This document shows positions 5,880 through 14,531 of a DNA stretch of 59,560 nucleotides, piece after piece. Position 1 is the stretch's first letter. Each line of letters starts with the position of its first letter. Location: assembly GCA_021851895.1 (NCBI GenBank), contig JAJZQJ010000009.1, forward strand, positions 1 to 59,560. Reading direction: 5' to 3'. Origin of the DNA: a bacterium. Lineage in GTDB: Bacteria > Patescibacteriota > Minisyncoccia > Phycocordibacterales > UBA6899. Under the pieces are notes generated by a model, which saw nothing but the letters and a program-made list of their open reading frames with translations, searched no databases and had not been told where the DNA came from. Both the position numbers and the translations under genes were made by a program.

Positions 5880-6203
5880 ATGTCTACCCAGCACTCCACT
5901 GCCTCCTATCTTCTTCAGCTTTTTGGTACCGATCGCTTCTCCACTCGTGCCATGTTCGGTGAGTACGCATTGTATTGTGATAGTAAAGTTGTCGCACTAA
6001 TTTGTGATGATCTTCTCTTTGTGAAAATACTTCCTCAGAGCAGTGGGCTTGAATCCATCTGTGAAAAAGGTGAACCCTATCCTGGCGCACTGCCGCACTA
6101 CCTCGTTGAAGAACCGCAGTGGAAATCCATCGATGGTCTTCGCGAAATGCTGATCGATATTGCAGAAGTGCTTCCACAGAAAAAACCTAAGAAGAAAAAA
6201 TAA
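5880..6203 (+). CDS. TfoX N-terminal domain protein
   Basis: A 107-residue single-domain protein of the TfoX/Sxy N-terminal family, recognised from MFGEYALYCDSKVVALICDDLLFVK. In gammaproteobacteria TfoX/Sxy activates competence genes, but stand-alone N-domain proteins in other phyla are of unknown role. The tail is polylysine. CATACT lies 6 nt before the ATG, consistent with a leaderless mRNA. Given the pilus and ComEC genes in the window, a competence role is possible but not shown. Confidence 0.8.
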   Translation: MSTQHSTASYLLQLFGTDRFSTRAMFGEYALYCDSKVVALICDDLLFVKILPQSSGLESICEKGEPYPGALPHYLVEEPQWKSIDGLREMLIDIAEVLPQKKPKKKK

Positions 6204-6227
6204 AAAAACGGCATTGCTGCCGTTTTT
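6202..6227. terminator. Terminator between convergent genes
   Basis: Stem AAAAACGGCA/TGCCGTTTTT, overlapping the end of the TfoX gene and serving the minus-strand gene ending at 6230. Confidence 0.75.
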
Positions 6228-6229
6228 GT

Positions 6230-7054
6230 TCATCGTGTTGCGCGAAGCATGGCGCGACCCATGTAGTAAATTCCATCCTTGTCTTCCATGAAGAACTGGA
6301 TATTGAGTGCGTCGCCATTTTGCTTTGCCTTGAAATATCCGTACGCTCCTACCATTCCACCTGGGCACCATGTGCCCGCATAACCTTCAACGACACCTTT
6401 TTTCGTGATGATGAGGTCTGTAGTATTGAAGATCATGAGCATGCTGTATTTTGTGTAAAGCTGAAACTCAGCGTATGTGTGCATATCTGATCCGACGGTG
6501 CCGACGTAGTAGATGGTGTGCCTACCAATCCCGTTGAACGTCTCACTGAACTGCATCGTTCCAAAATAATTTGCGCCACTCTCGATCGCAGCTTTGCGTA
6601 TCGCGAGCAGTCTTTCGTCAAATGCGTAATCTTTGTTTTCTTCGACGAAGGAGTATCCTTTGCGCAATCCCATTTTCCTAGAGGCTGCGAGTCGAGCAAG
6701 AAAATCATCGTGGGCGTATTTTCTATTCGATTGGTTCTCGATGCTCGAGGGGTGCAAAGTTTTTCCCGCGCCCTCGTCCTGCTTATGAAACAACCATGCG
6801 ACGAATATGACGATAATGACTGCCGAGATGGCCAACGTTAGTAACCAAAGCAGCAATTCTCTCATTCCCGGCGTCATCTTGCCCAAGAACTTTGAAGCAA
6901 GGTTGCGAACCGAACGGTATTTCGCGTGTTCTCGAACCCAAGAGGCATCTTCGTTGTTCATGGAGTTCGTGAAAACGAGATGGTTGAAGATGCGCAGCGC
7001 CTTCTGCTCGTCATCTCCATGAGCGAGGGTATAGCGGTCGGAGTCGTTTATCAT
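6230..7054 (-). CDS. Unknown single-pass membrane protein
   Basis: 274 residues, no recognised family. The N-terminal 65 residues look cytosolic. One transmembrane segment (LLLWLLTLAISAVIIVIFVAWLF, about 67-89) is followed by a ~180-residue domain whose second half (ESGANYFGTMQFSETFNG onward) looks like a beta-rich globular domain. I set the start at 7054. The upstream in-frame codon at 7096 lies between the minus-strand -35 and -10 boxes and could not be in the mRNA. The gene is divergent from the 7176 gene and shares a palindromic promoter region with it. Confidence 0.6.
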   Translation of the reverse strand: MINDSDRYTLAHGDDEQKALRIFNHLVFTNSMNNEDASWVREHAKYRSVRNLASKFLGKMTPGMRELLLWLLTLAISAVIIVIFVAWLFHKQDEGAGKTLHPSSIENQSNRKYAHDDFLARLAASRKMGLRKGYSFVEENKDYAFDERLLAIRKAAIESGANYFGTMQFSETFNGIGRHTIYYVGTVGSDMHTYAEFQLYTKYSMLMIFNTTDLIITKKGVVEGYAGTWCPGGMVGAYGYFKAKQNGDALNIQFFMEDKDGIYYMGRAMLRATR

Positions 7055-7080
7055 GGTATCCGCCAAAGCGTTCTGAGAAA

Positions 7081-7142
7081 AAATTAACACACACATAGAG
7101 GATAGTCAATTAATTGACACCAACTATAATATGTTTTATATT
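7081..7142. promoter_or_regulatory. Divergent overlapping promoters with a palindrome
   Basis: Plus strand: TTGACA (7114-7119), 17 bp, TATATT (7137-7142). Minus strand: TTGACT (7109-7104), 17 bp, TAATTT (7086-7081). The two -35 boxes are the arms of one palindrome, AGTCAATTAATTGACA, at 7104-7119, so one bound regulator could control both genes. Confidence 0.75.
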
Positions 7143-7175
7143 ATTGTTAGATGAACCTTCAAAAAGGAACTTCCC

Positions 7176-9434
7176 ATGTCCAGCGAAGACGGAAATAAGT
7201 CATTTTTGAATGTAGGCATACCCTCAGCCGGTATTTGGGGTCCGATGGGTGAAGGGCGAGTGGGTTACTATGCCCTCCGCACTATCGACAATGATTATCG
7301 AATCGGAATGCTCGCAAGCCGTCTCGGCACTGAAAAGCTCCTCGCTAAGACCTTGTTGTCTCAAGTCGAAATGGGCAATGTCCAATTACAGTATCTTGAC
7401 CGTCAGGCGAAGGAGCAAGGCATCATGAATGTGGAGCTCCGAGCACTACGCGGAGCATCTACGGCGACACATGAGGCGTTGTCCGACTTTGCAAGGCGTT
7501 ATGAGGTGCGCGCTGATGCGTATGTCGAGGAAACTGTAGGTGCGATTCGTGAAGGAGCAGATCTTATCTCTAGCGCCATCGAAGATGGGTTCGATCGCAC
7601 GATCGATGCCATCTACGAAAACGGCAGAATGGTTGCCGACGCAATTGGCGCTTCAACGGAAGTCCTCAAGTCCGCTCTGGACGACATCGGCGAGCAGTTA
7701 CGTTCATCGAACGACACACTGAAGCAGATCGCGAAGTATCTCGAGACACCCGGTGATACTCGAGTCAAGGAGCTGCTTGCTCGTTCGACGCAGCTCGTTG
7801 ATGAAGGCATGAAAACCCACGGTAGGTGGCGCTACGATAATTGGCGAGACGCCCTCGTTGTATTGAGAGAGGCTGCGAGCTGCGCGATTGGAAGTACCAA
7901 TCCCATGGTCTGGCTACAGATCGGATTCCTCACTTGGAAATGCAATGAGCGATCGAAGATGGAAGAGCAGCGCCGGATGAAGTTATCCGAAGCGAAAGAT
8001 GCCTTCGGCGCCGCAGCTCGTCTCTTCACGGAGAGACAGGCCTCAAATTTTACGAGGTCGATTCGACACAAAGCCCATATGCATTATTTGCTCGGTGATC
8101 ATCGTGGTGCTCTTGCCACGGTGAGCACATTGCTCAAGAGGAACGCCTCTTCAGAAGTTATGATCGAGGCAGCTCGTTATAATGAGCTCGTCGGTAATAG
8201 GCAGGAAGCGCTCTCTTTGATCGAACGCTGCATTGTCTCTCAGCCATCATATGCGATCTCTATTTTCGGTGAACCCGATTTTGGCGATATGACTGGTGAG
8301 CTGATCGTACTCATTGCGGGCGTTCGCGAAAGGATCAAGAGCTCCCTGTCTCAAAAAATTTCGGCGATTGCGGAGCGTTCGCTCGCTTTCGATCCTCTCG
8401 TGAGTGTCGATCGCGGTAAGAAATCTGGCACCTTCGCGCTTCATTTGCGCTTAAAAGAGGTGGCTACACCCTTCCTGCAGTCGAAAAATTATATCCACAC
8501 CCATCGTCTGTCGGCAGAGCTTGATTCGATTCTTGCGCAAATGGAAACATCGGATCCGTCCCCACTTGATCATGCCCGAATCCTCGTTCTCTATGGTGCT
8601 AATGGTAAAGCAGTTGAACTGCTTCAAAAGCTCGTCGAGACCGATAGGGATATTGTGAACACGATCGCGTCAGATGGTGCGTTCGCGTCGATCATCGATG
8701 CGATCACGCCGTGCATCCATCGATCCACGATCGATGCGAAGGCGGAGGCGGTGCGTGAGTGGAAGAGGATGGAGCTCATTGTTGATATTATCCGAGGTCG
8801 CCGTGCGCATGCGCAAATCAAATCATCGTTGAGTCCGGAATTCATCGCGCTCTTCCAGGAGGGTGAGAAGATCGACAAAATGGGATATGCGCAGGCTGTC
8901 GATTTCATGAGGCGTGCAAGGCAGATGCGTTTCGACGCGTTCCGCGAGCTGCCCTGTAGAAATCCCTCTTACACGGCAAATCGATTTTCGCTGAAGTTCC
9001 CGTTTGTTGCTCTGCATGAGTTTGGAACTGGACCGCTATCTCGCTCGCTTGCCCAGTATTACTTCGATTGCCTAATGACCATGGTCGAAGAATTTCCTGG
9101 GTCTGTAGTAGAGGATGTGGCGCAGGCGAAGGCACTCCTTGATGCACTCGAACGCTATAACCAGGATCGTGTGCTTGGTCGCAATAAGCTCGAGAAGAAC
9201 GACCGTAATGGCCTCGGCTCGAATTGGATTTTCCATGTCGCGATCAAGGATCAGAAAGGAAGATTCGTCAATTATCCTTTCTTCGTTCCGCATGGAAAAC
9301 CAAAACATTTTTTCGGTCGCAAGATCGAATTCAAGGTAGGCGATCGCATTGAGCTCGAAGCCCTGCTCGTGCAGTGGGTAGAGAAGGTGCGTGACCCTGC
9401 GTTTGCCCGAATTTTGAGGGGCATGATTTCTTGA
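7176..9434 (+). CDS. Large unknown protein with coiled-coil and TPR-like region
   Basis: 752 residues, cytosolic, no recognised enzyme motif. Residues about 10-50 (SAGIWGPMGEGRVGYYALR) look like a short conserved head. Residues 50-200 are helical and probably coiled coil. Residues about 200-370 resemble tetratricopeptide helices (ALVVLREAASCAIGSTNPMVWLQIGFLTW; HYLLGDHRGALATVSTLLKR), suggesting a scaffold. The C-terminal ~110 residues are mixed alpha/beta. It has a consensus -35/-10 promoter and the Shine-Dalgarno-like AAAGGAAC, unlike the leaderless genes. A terminator follows at 9440-9467. Confidence 0.65.
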   Translation: MSSEDGNKSFLNVGIPSAGIWGPMGEGRVGYYALRTIDNDYRIGMLASRLGTEKLLAKTLLSQVEMGNVQLQYLDRQAKEQGIMNVELRALRGASTATHEALSDFARRYEVRADAYVEETVGAIREGADLISSAIEDGFDRTIDAIYENGRMVADAIGASTEVLKSALDDIGEQLRSSNDTLKQIAKYLETPGDTRVKELLARSTQLVDEGMKTHGRWRYDNWRDALVVLREAASCAIGSTNPMVWLQIGFLTWKCNERSKMEEQRRMKLSEAKDAFGAAARLFTERQASNFTRSIRHKAHMHYLLGDHRGALATVSTLLKRNASSEVMIEAARYNELVGNRQEALSLIERCIVSQPSYAISIFGEPDFGDMTGELIVLIAGVRERIKSSLSQKISAIAERSLAFDPLVSVDRGKKSGTFALHLRLKEVATPFLQSKNYIHTHRLSAELDSILAQMETSDPSPLDHARILVLYGANGKAVELLQKLVETDRDIVNTIASDGAFASIIDAITPCIHRSTIDAKAEAVREWKRMELIVDIIRGRRAHAQIKSSLSPEFIALFQEGEKIDKMGYAQAVDFMRRARQMRFDAFRELPCRNPSYTANRFSLKFPFVALHEFGTGPLSRSLAQYYFDCLMTMVEEFPGSVVEDVAQAKALLDALERYNQDRVLGRNKLEKNDRNGLGSNWIFHVAIKDQKGRFVNYPFFVPHGKPKHFFGRKIEFKVGDRIELEALLVQWVEKVRDPAFARILRGMIS

Positions 9435-9439
9435 TATTT

Positions 9440-9467
9440 TGCCGCAACCTCGTGTTGCGGCATTTTT
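9440..9467 (+). terminator. Terminator of the 7176 gene
   Basis: Stem TGCCGCAAC/GTTGCGGCA followed by TTTTT. Confidence 0.85.
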
Positions 9468-9484
9468 ATTTGTGATGAGGTAAA

Positions 9485-9578
9485 ACAAAAAACACCCGAG
9501 GGCGTTTTCTGTTGTATGTTTGAAAGCTAGCAGTTAATTACTTAACCGCGTCCTTGAGTGCCTTCGCTGCGCGGAACT
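9485..9578 (-). repeat. Duplicated hup 3' end and terminator, distal copy
   Basis: Identical over 94 bp to 9610-9703, offset by exactly 125 bp. It contains the last codons of hup, the stop and the terminator. Confidence 0.9.
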
Positions 9579-9600
9579 GAGCTTCTTCGCGCTTAAGCAT
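9538..9600 (-). pseudogene. Remnant of an HU-like gene 3' end
   Basis: A 20-codon reading frame (start 9600, stop 9538) ends FRAAKALKDAVK, identical to the HU C-terminus. The first eight residues (MLKREEAQ) are unrelated to HU at that position. It has no room for the DNA-binding arms, so it is a duplication scar rather than a working gene. It would be transcribed only by read-through from hup. Confidence 0.7.
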
Positions 9601-9662
9601 GTCGCACAAACAAAAAACACCCGAGGGCGTTTTCTGTTGTATGTTTGAAAGCTAGCAGTTAA

Positions 9663-9935
9663 TTACTTAACCGCGTCCTTGAGTGCCTTCGCTGCGCGGA
9701 ACTTCGGAACCTTCATCGCTGCGACCTTGATGGTCTCACCGGTACGTGGATTACGTGCGGTGCGTGCTGCGCGAGTGTTCACTGAAAAGATGCCGAGGCC
9801 TGCGATCGAAACTTCACCCTCCTTCTTGAGGCCATTGGTGATCGTCTCGATGACGGTCTCAACAGCCTGCTCAGCAGAAACCTTGGTGCCACCAAGTTTC
9901 TCGTGGACTGCTTCGACGATTGACTGCTTGTTCAT
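9663..9935 (-). CDS. hup: DNA-binding protein HU
   Basis: A 90-residue HU/IHF-family nucleoid protein, the standard length. It starts MNKQSIVEAVHEKLGG and contains VSIAGLGIFSVNTRAARTARNPRTGETI, the beta-arm region with the conserved Arg-Asn-Pro that kinks DNA, then FRAAKALKDAVK. I chose the start at 9935 by family length. Upstream lies a hairpin-forming leader (about 9971-10019). Its 3' end and terminator are duplicated downstream (9485-9578). Confidence 0.95.
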   Translation of the reverse strand: MNKQSIVEAVHEKLGGTKVSAEQAVETVIETITNGLKKEGEVSIAGLGIFSVNTRAARTARNPRTGETIKVAAMKVPKFRAAKALKDAVK

Positions 9936-9970
9936 ATTTTTGGGAGCAGTATTGCTACTAATTGGTGCAA

Positions 9971-10019
9971 TGGCGCACCGTGCACAACAGCATTCTATTT
10001 GAGTATTGCTGTGCACGGT
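9971..10019 (-). promoter_or_regulatory. Hairpin in the hup 5' leader
   Basis: ACCGTGCACA...ACAGCA pairs with TGCTGTGCACGGT across a short AT-rich loop, 40-80 nt before the hup start. It may regulate hup translation or mRNA stability, or be a leader terminator; there is no T-tract. Confidence 0.5.
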
Positions 10020-10198
10020 ACACCACCACTCCAGCGGAGGCGACCCTCCTAACTTCATTGTACCAACTAGAATTATCCGCGCAACAGAGCCATAAAATTC
10101 GAAAACAAAAAATGTGGAAAACAATGGCTTAACCACAAGGGACACATAAAAATACGGCCTTGTTGGGCCGTATTTTTATGTCCAATAGGAAACCTTGA

Positions 10199-11731
10199 CT
10201 AGTGTGCAAATTCAACGCATCGTGTTTCGCGTATAATACACACCTTGATTTCTCCTGGGTATTTAAGTTCTTGTTCGATATCGTGGGCAATTTCACGTGC
10301 GAGCTGCAGTGCATGGTAGTCGTCGACGCTCTCGGGGCGAACAAACACGCGAATCTCGCGACCCGCAGAGAGAGCATATGCTTTTTCCACGCCCTCTTTG
10401 TTTCCTGCAATGCGCTCAAGATCTTCGAGTTTCTTGATATACTGCTCAACAGATTCGCGGCGCGCTCCAGGTCTACCTCCAGAGATCGTGTCGGCCGTTT
10501 GGACGATGATCGCCTCAAGCGTTTCATAAGGGTATTCCTCATGGTGCGCTTGCATGGCAAGGATGATGCGCTCGTCGACGTTGAATTTTTTAAGTATACG
10601 TCGACCGATCTCCACGTGCGTACCTTGTACCTCGTGGTCGACTGCCTTTCCGATGTCATGAAGCAGCGCACCAGCTTTTGCGATGGAGACGTCTGCTCCA
10701 AGCTCTGCTGCGAGATATCCGGCGATGTGCGCCATTTCGACAGAGTGCTGAAGCACGTTCTGTCCATAGCTTGTGCGGAAATAAAGTCTTCCGATGATCG
10801 ATATGAGTCGTGGGTCGATATTGAGGAGACCACACTCTGCAGCAGCTTGCTCACCCTTCACCTTGATGATGTGATTGATGTCCGCCTTTGCTTTTTCAAC
10901 AAGCTCCTCGATCTTTGCAGGTTGGATGCGCCCATCAAGTATGAGGTTCTCAAGTGCGATGCGAGCGATTTGTCTTCGCACTGGGTCAAATGCAGAGATC
11001 GTAATGATGCCCGGAGCTTCATCGACGAGCAGTTCTACGCCCGCAATACGTTCAAACGTACGGATGTTGCGCCCTTCCTTACCGATGATCTTTCCTTTGA
11101 GGTCTTCGCTTGGAATGGTGACATGTGTGGTCATTACCTCACCAGCGTTTGAAGAGGCAATGCGCTGGATCGCGGTCGCGAGAATATCCTTCGCACGTCG
11201 CTCGAGTCGTTCGAACGAATCCCTTTCGAGCTTGATGGTTCGGGCCTGAAGGTCGTCATTTGCTTGTTTTTCCACCTTTCCGATAAGTTGCTCTCGGGCG
11301 TCCTCGGTCGATAGGCCGCTTACACGCTCAAGTTCTTTTGTTATCTCTTCTTTTTGCGAAATGAGATTTTCCTTTATTGTGCGTACCTCAGCGACCTGAT
11401 TCTCTAATTTCTTGCGGTCCTCTTCGAGCTTTTGTTCGCGGTTGGCGAATGCAGTTTCTTTTTGATAAAGGTGTTCCTCGCTTTTTTGCAGCTTTTGCGT
11501 GTGCTCACGCTCGGTCTCGCGAAGGCTTGCAATATGCTTTTCCGCTTGCGCTGTTGCGTCCGCAATGATCTTTCGTGAATCTTTTTGTGCATCGAGACGT
11601 ATCTTTTCCGCATCGAGGCTTGCGGTGCTGTTCCTGCGAATGGTGAGCACAAAGTGGAGAAGGTATCCCGCGATGAGGCCCAAAAATCCACTTGCTGCGG
11701 TGGTTGCGATGATGTTTCTGAGTTGGTCCAT
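10199..11731 (-). CDS. rny: Ribonuclease Y
   Basis: A 510-residue membrane-anchored endoribonuclease that initiates mRNA decay. Order: an N-terminal transmembrane segment (about 9-31), a long coiled coil (40-190), a KH domain with GKIIGKEGRNIRTFE (213-227), and an HD domain with LLHDIGKAVDHE (H358, D359 metal ligands), then the usual C-terminal helices. The length fits the family. It is a single gene, with no Shine-Dalgarno site seen. A U-rich hairpin around 10145-10185 after the stop is a probable terminator. Confidence 0.96.
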   Translation of the reverse strand: MDQLRNIIATTAASGFLGLIAGYLLHFVLTIRRNSTASLDAEKIRLDAQKDSRKIIADATAQAEKHIASLRETEREHTQKLQKSEEHLYQKETAFANREQKLEEDRKKLENQVAEVRTIKENLISQKEEITKELERVSGLSTEDAREQLIGKVEKQANDDLQARTIKLERDSFERLERRAKDILATAIQRIASSNAGEVMTTHVTIPSEDLKGKIIGKEGRNIRTFERIAGVELLVDEAPGIITISAFDPVRRQIARIALENLILDGRIQPAKIEELVEKAKADINHIIKVKGEQAAAECGLLNIDPRLISIIGRLYFRTSYGQNVLQHSVEMAHIAGYLAAELGADVSIAKAGALLHDIGKAVDHEVQGTHVEIGRRILKKFNVDERIILAMQAHHEEYPYETLEAIIVQTADTISGGRPGARRESVEQYIKKLEDLERIAGNKEGVEKAYALSAGREIRVFVRPESVDDYHALQLAREIAHDIEQELKYPGEIKVCIIRETRCVEFAH

Positions 11732-12007
11732 GGTCTAAGGCGACCTGTGGTTGAGGCTGAGCTCGATAATAATGGTTTCAGCCCTTACGCTGTCGACAAA
11801 ATAGCGCTGCAAAAGTGTTTTGCAAAGAAAAGTTCATGAATACGTTTTTTGAGTTTGCATTCGTCTTCTGCCACATAGGTCGGTCACTGCTGTACAGTGG
11901 TATAGTAATTCTAGCACGAGCCCAAAAAATGGCAAAAAGGGAGTACTTTAGACTACTTTTTGCATATTGGTGTCTATTAAGCACAAAAAAGACCGCCAGG
12001 GTGGTCC
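11732..12007. other. Intergenic region between rny and clpP
   Basis: No ORF of any merit. It holds the rny upstream region and, at its right edge, the clpP terminator. I see no clear promoter. Confidence 0.4.
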
Positions 12008-12024
12008 CTAGCGGCTTTTTGGTT
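11983..12024 (-). terminator. clpP terminator overlapping its last codons
   Basis: On the minus strand CCGCTAGGG pairs with CCCTGGCGG, then a T-run. The left stem arm is within the clpP coding end. Confidence 0.75.
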
Positions 12025-12598
12025 TGATGACCTCGTCGACAAGACCATACTTCTTTGCCTCATCAGCAAGCATCCAATAGTCTCTGTCTGAGTCTTTCTC
12101 TACTTGTTCAACGGTCTTGCCTGTGTTTTTTGCGAGAATCTTGTTGAGATTCTCCTTGGTGCGCAAGATGTGTCGTGCAGTAATTGCGATGTCCGAAGCC
12201 TGACCTTCCGCGCCACCCATCACTTGATGGATCATGACTTCGGCATTCGGTAGGCAGTAGCGCTTACCCTTTGCTCCTGCAGAGAGGATAACGGACGCCA
12301 TGCTTGCGGCGATACCGATACAGATCGTCGCGACATCGGGCTTGATATGCTGCATCGTATCAAAGATGGCCATGCCTGCCGTAACTGATCCGCCTGGGGA
12401 ATTGATGTAAAGTTTGATCTCTTTCTTCGGATCTTCCGCTTCAAGGAAAAGGAGTTGTGCGACGATGAGGTTCGCCATCATATCGTCGATTGGACCCTGG
12501 AGAAAGATGATGCGCTCCTTAAGGAGTCTTGAATAGATATCAAAGGCTCTTTCGCCCATGTTTGTCTTTTCTATGACTGTTGGTACTAGGTATGACAT
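12008..12598 (-). CDS. clpP: ATP-dependent Clp protease proteolytic subunit
   Basis: A 196-residue serine peptidase that forms the tetradecameric barrel working with ClpX/ClpA-type ATPases. The catalytic triad is visible: Ser99 in GIAASMAS, His124 in MIHQ and Asp173 in [25 protein letters not shown] is the oxyanion/handle region. There is no propeptide of note. The start at 12598 has TTGACA and an AATAAT-like -10 that ends within about 9 nt of the ATG, so the mRNA is probably leaderless. Confidence 0.97.
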   Translation of the reverse strand: MSYLVPTVIEKTNMGERAFDIYSRLLKERIIFLQGPIDDMMANLIVAQLLFLEAEDPKKEIKLYINSPGGSVTAGMAIFDTMQHIKPDVATICIGIAASMASVILSAGAKGKRYCLPNAEVMIHQVMGGAEGQASDIAITARHILRTKENLNKILAKNTGKTVEQVEKDSDRDYWMLADEAKKYGLVDEVIKPKSR

Positions 12599-12665
12599 AT
12601 ATACGCAATTATTACTTTTCGAACGGTAATGTCAAGCGCTCAGATCGTTCGCCATAATATTTGTT

Positions 12666-12694
12666 TTGACTCGATGTTTCATACATGGTAGTAC
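12666..12694 (+). promoter_or_regulatory. Promoter of the 12725 gene
   Basis: TTGACT (12666-12671), 17 bp, TAGTAC (12689-12694). An AGGAGG Shine-Dalgarno site follows, 7 nt before the ATG. Confidence 0.55.
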
Positions 12695-12724
12695 TTAGAC
12701 GAGGTTCTTTACAGGAGGCCATCA

Positions 12725-13315
12725 ATGGCTAAGCCCACGAAGAAGGATGGAATTATTGCGCATTTTGGCGCACCGCGAAGGCTTGAAGACCGGGGGGACA
12801 GTCAGTTTTCCGAGAAGCGTTTCATGGAGATCAGGCACCTTCGTAAGACGGTGCAGGTTCCCTTGGATTATGACCAGGAAGCGCAGCTCGGTCGACATAT
12901 GCCCACGACGCGCTTGGGGTCAAAAAATTACATCGACCCGCTCGCTGTGCGCGCGGCACAAACGTGTCCTACGGATGTGATCATTCCTGGGGCGCGCTAT
13001 GACGTCCGGTTCTTCGCGCTCGGGGGTAAGACGACTTCGATCGAATGCGTTAAATTCCTTCGCAGTGAAGGTTCACTACAAGTCGGAATCCAAGGACTTT
13101 CGCTTTTCTATGGACTGATGCAGGGTGGTTTCCCGCCCGACCGTTGGGTGGTTGCGATTGACGATCGAGGACATCTGTTCGCAGACGACGAGGGAAGCTT
13201 CAGGGTTCCCATGCTTCTGCAGCCGCTTGTGGGAAGTTCCTCTCTCTCACTTGGCCATTTCAATTGCCCCTGGCACAACAAGCACGTGCTTCTTCTTTCG
13301 AAGCGTATCGGCTAA
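12725..13315 (+). CDS. Unknown soluble protein
   Basis: 196 residues, not recognised. The first 60 residues are highly charged. The remainder (VIIPGARYDVRFFALGGKTTSIECVKFLRSEGS and later WVVAIDDRGHLFADDEGSFRVPMLLQP) looks like a compact beta-rich domain. It has no membrane segment or signal. With its own -35/-10 promoter and strong Shine-Dalgarno site it belongs to the minority class of SD-led unknown genes here (compare 7176, 20976, 46234, 47120). It ends in a GGTGG-type terminator. Confidence 0.6.
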   Translation: MAKPTKKDGIIAHFGAPRRLEDRGDSQFSEKRFMEIRHLRKTVQVPLDYDQEAQLGRHMPTTRLGSKNYIDPLAVRAAQTCPTDVIIPGARYDVRFFALGGKTTSIECVKFLRSEGSLQVGIQGLSLFYGLMQGGFPPDRWVVAIDDRGHLFADDEGSFRVPMLLQPLVGSSSLSLGHFNCPWHNKHVLLLSKRIG

Positions 13316-13319
13316 GCAA

Positions 13320-13375
13320 CAACCACCTCCGGGTGGTTTTTATAAAAAACACCCGCAATGCGGGTATTTTTTTTT
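13320..13375. terminator. Pair of convergent terminators
   Basis: AACCACC/GGGTGGTT with T-run (plus strand) and ACCCGCAATGCGGGT flanked by A- and T-runs, serving trigger factor on the minus strand. Confidence 0.8.
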
Positions 13376-14414
13376 ATTTTTGCTCTTCGAGGAAAGAGAA
13401 CACCTTTTCGTTTTCGAGTATCATACGGACGAAACCCTCGATACGCTGCTTGTCGGTATTTGGATAGCGTGCGGCAAGTGCAGTAACTTCGCGATCCATG
13501 TCTTCCTTGCTTGGCTCGAGCTTTTCTTCTTCTGCGATCTTTGCGGCGATGATCTGTGTCTTTGCACGTGCAATCGCATCATTGCGCCACTCTTTGTGCA
13601 TATCCTCCCGTGTCTTTCCAACCTGAGTCAGATATTTTGGGAGATCCATGCCCATACGCGCGATATCGGCACCGAATTCCTCCTCCATACGCATAAGCTC
13701 TTGCTCGATGAGTATTTCTGGGAGTTCCATCGTTGTCTCTTTGACGAGCTCTTGCATGATTTCGACGCGCACCTTGTCGCGTGCTTGACGTGTCTTCTCT
13801 GCAAGAATGTTTTCCTTGAGCTTCTCCTTGAATTCTGCGACATTCTCAAATGCGCCAAGTGCTTGTACCCATGTGTCATCAATCTCTGGAAGTGGAAGTG
13901 ATTCATCATACTCCTTTCCTTCCTTCTGTGCGTCACTCTTCGCGCGGAGGCGCTTAAGCTCCTCGATCGTCTTCTCAACCTCGTCTTCGCTAGCGGTCAC
14001 CGCTTCCTTCTTTGCAACGATCTTCTTTGCGATCTCCTTATATTCAGGAAGTACGAACTTCGGGAAGATAGCGGTGGTGATCGTGAACGAGAGTGGTGAT
14101 CCGATCGCGAGTTTCGTTACCTTCACGTCGGGGCGCCCAATGACATCGAGTTTATTGCTGATCACTATCGTTGGGTACGCGCGACCGATTGCAACCTCAG
14201 CCATCTCTTCGAGGATCGCTGACTCACCAATGCGTGCGAGAAGGATGGACTCGGGAACCATGCCCTTTCGAAAACCTGGAAGGTCGGCGTGCTCTTGGAG
14301 ATGTTTTATCGCCTGTGGGCGAGCCGCAGCGAATTCGTCTGCTGAGATCTCTGCGGTGATTTCGATGCGAGATCCCTCGAGATCCTTCATCGTAATATTG
14401 TAGTTCTTTTCCAT
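13374..14414 (-). CDS. tig: Trigger factor lacking the PPIase domain
   Basis: A 346-residue ribosome-associated chaperone that meets nascent chains at the exit tunnel. The ribosome-binding signature appears as LPGFRKGMVPESIL (about residues 45-58). Residues 1-145 match the N-domain. The sequence then passes directly into a helical, charged C-terminal chaperone domain (about 150-346). The FKBP-type PPIase domain (about 90 residues in typical ~430-residue trigger factors) is missing. A start at 14414 fits the family's N-terminus. The gene is monocistronic with its own terminator. Confidence 0.93.
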   Translation of the reverse strand: MEKNYNITMKDLEGSRIEITAEISADEFAAARPQAIKHLQEHADLPGFRKGMVPESILLARIGESAILEEMAEVAIGRAYPTIVISNKLDVIGRPDVKVTKLAIGSPLSFTITTAIFPKFVLPEYKEIAKKIVAKKEAVTASEDEVEKTIEELKRLRAKSDAQKEGKEYDESLPLPEIDDTWVQALGAFENVAEFKEKLKENILAEKTRQARDKVRVEIMQELVKETTMELPEILIEQELMRMEEEFGADIARMGMDLPKYLTQVGKTREDMHKEWRNDAIARAKTQIIAAKIAEEEKLEPSKEDMDREVTALAARYPNTDKQRIEGFVRMILENEKVFSFLEEQK

Positions 14415-14477
14415 AAGTACGCCGATGCTAACATAAAAACGGTGTTTAGGAAATGGGTAGAGAAGCTATGTACAAAC

Positions 14478-14507
14478 AAAAAGACCGACGCGTGTTGTCG
14501 GCCTTTT
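14478..14507 (-). terminator. Terminator after the 14532 gene
   Basis: On the minus strand GGCCGAC/GTCGGTC stem followed by TTTTTG. Confidence 0.75.
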
Positions 14508-14531
14508 GCTGTATGTTTTCTTCTGAAACGA

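Noticed and set aside
10202-11152. A 316-codon plus-strand ORF opposite RNase Y
   Set aside because: Antisense shadow of rny; the RNase Y motifs are unambiguous on the minus strand.
13125-13901. A 258-codon plus-strand ORF opposite trigger factor
   Set aside because: It runs antisense through tig with Cys/Phe/Leu-rich low-plausibility sequence and crosses the two terminators; it is a shadow frame.
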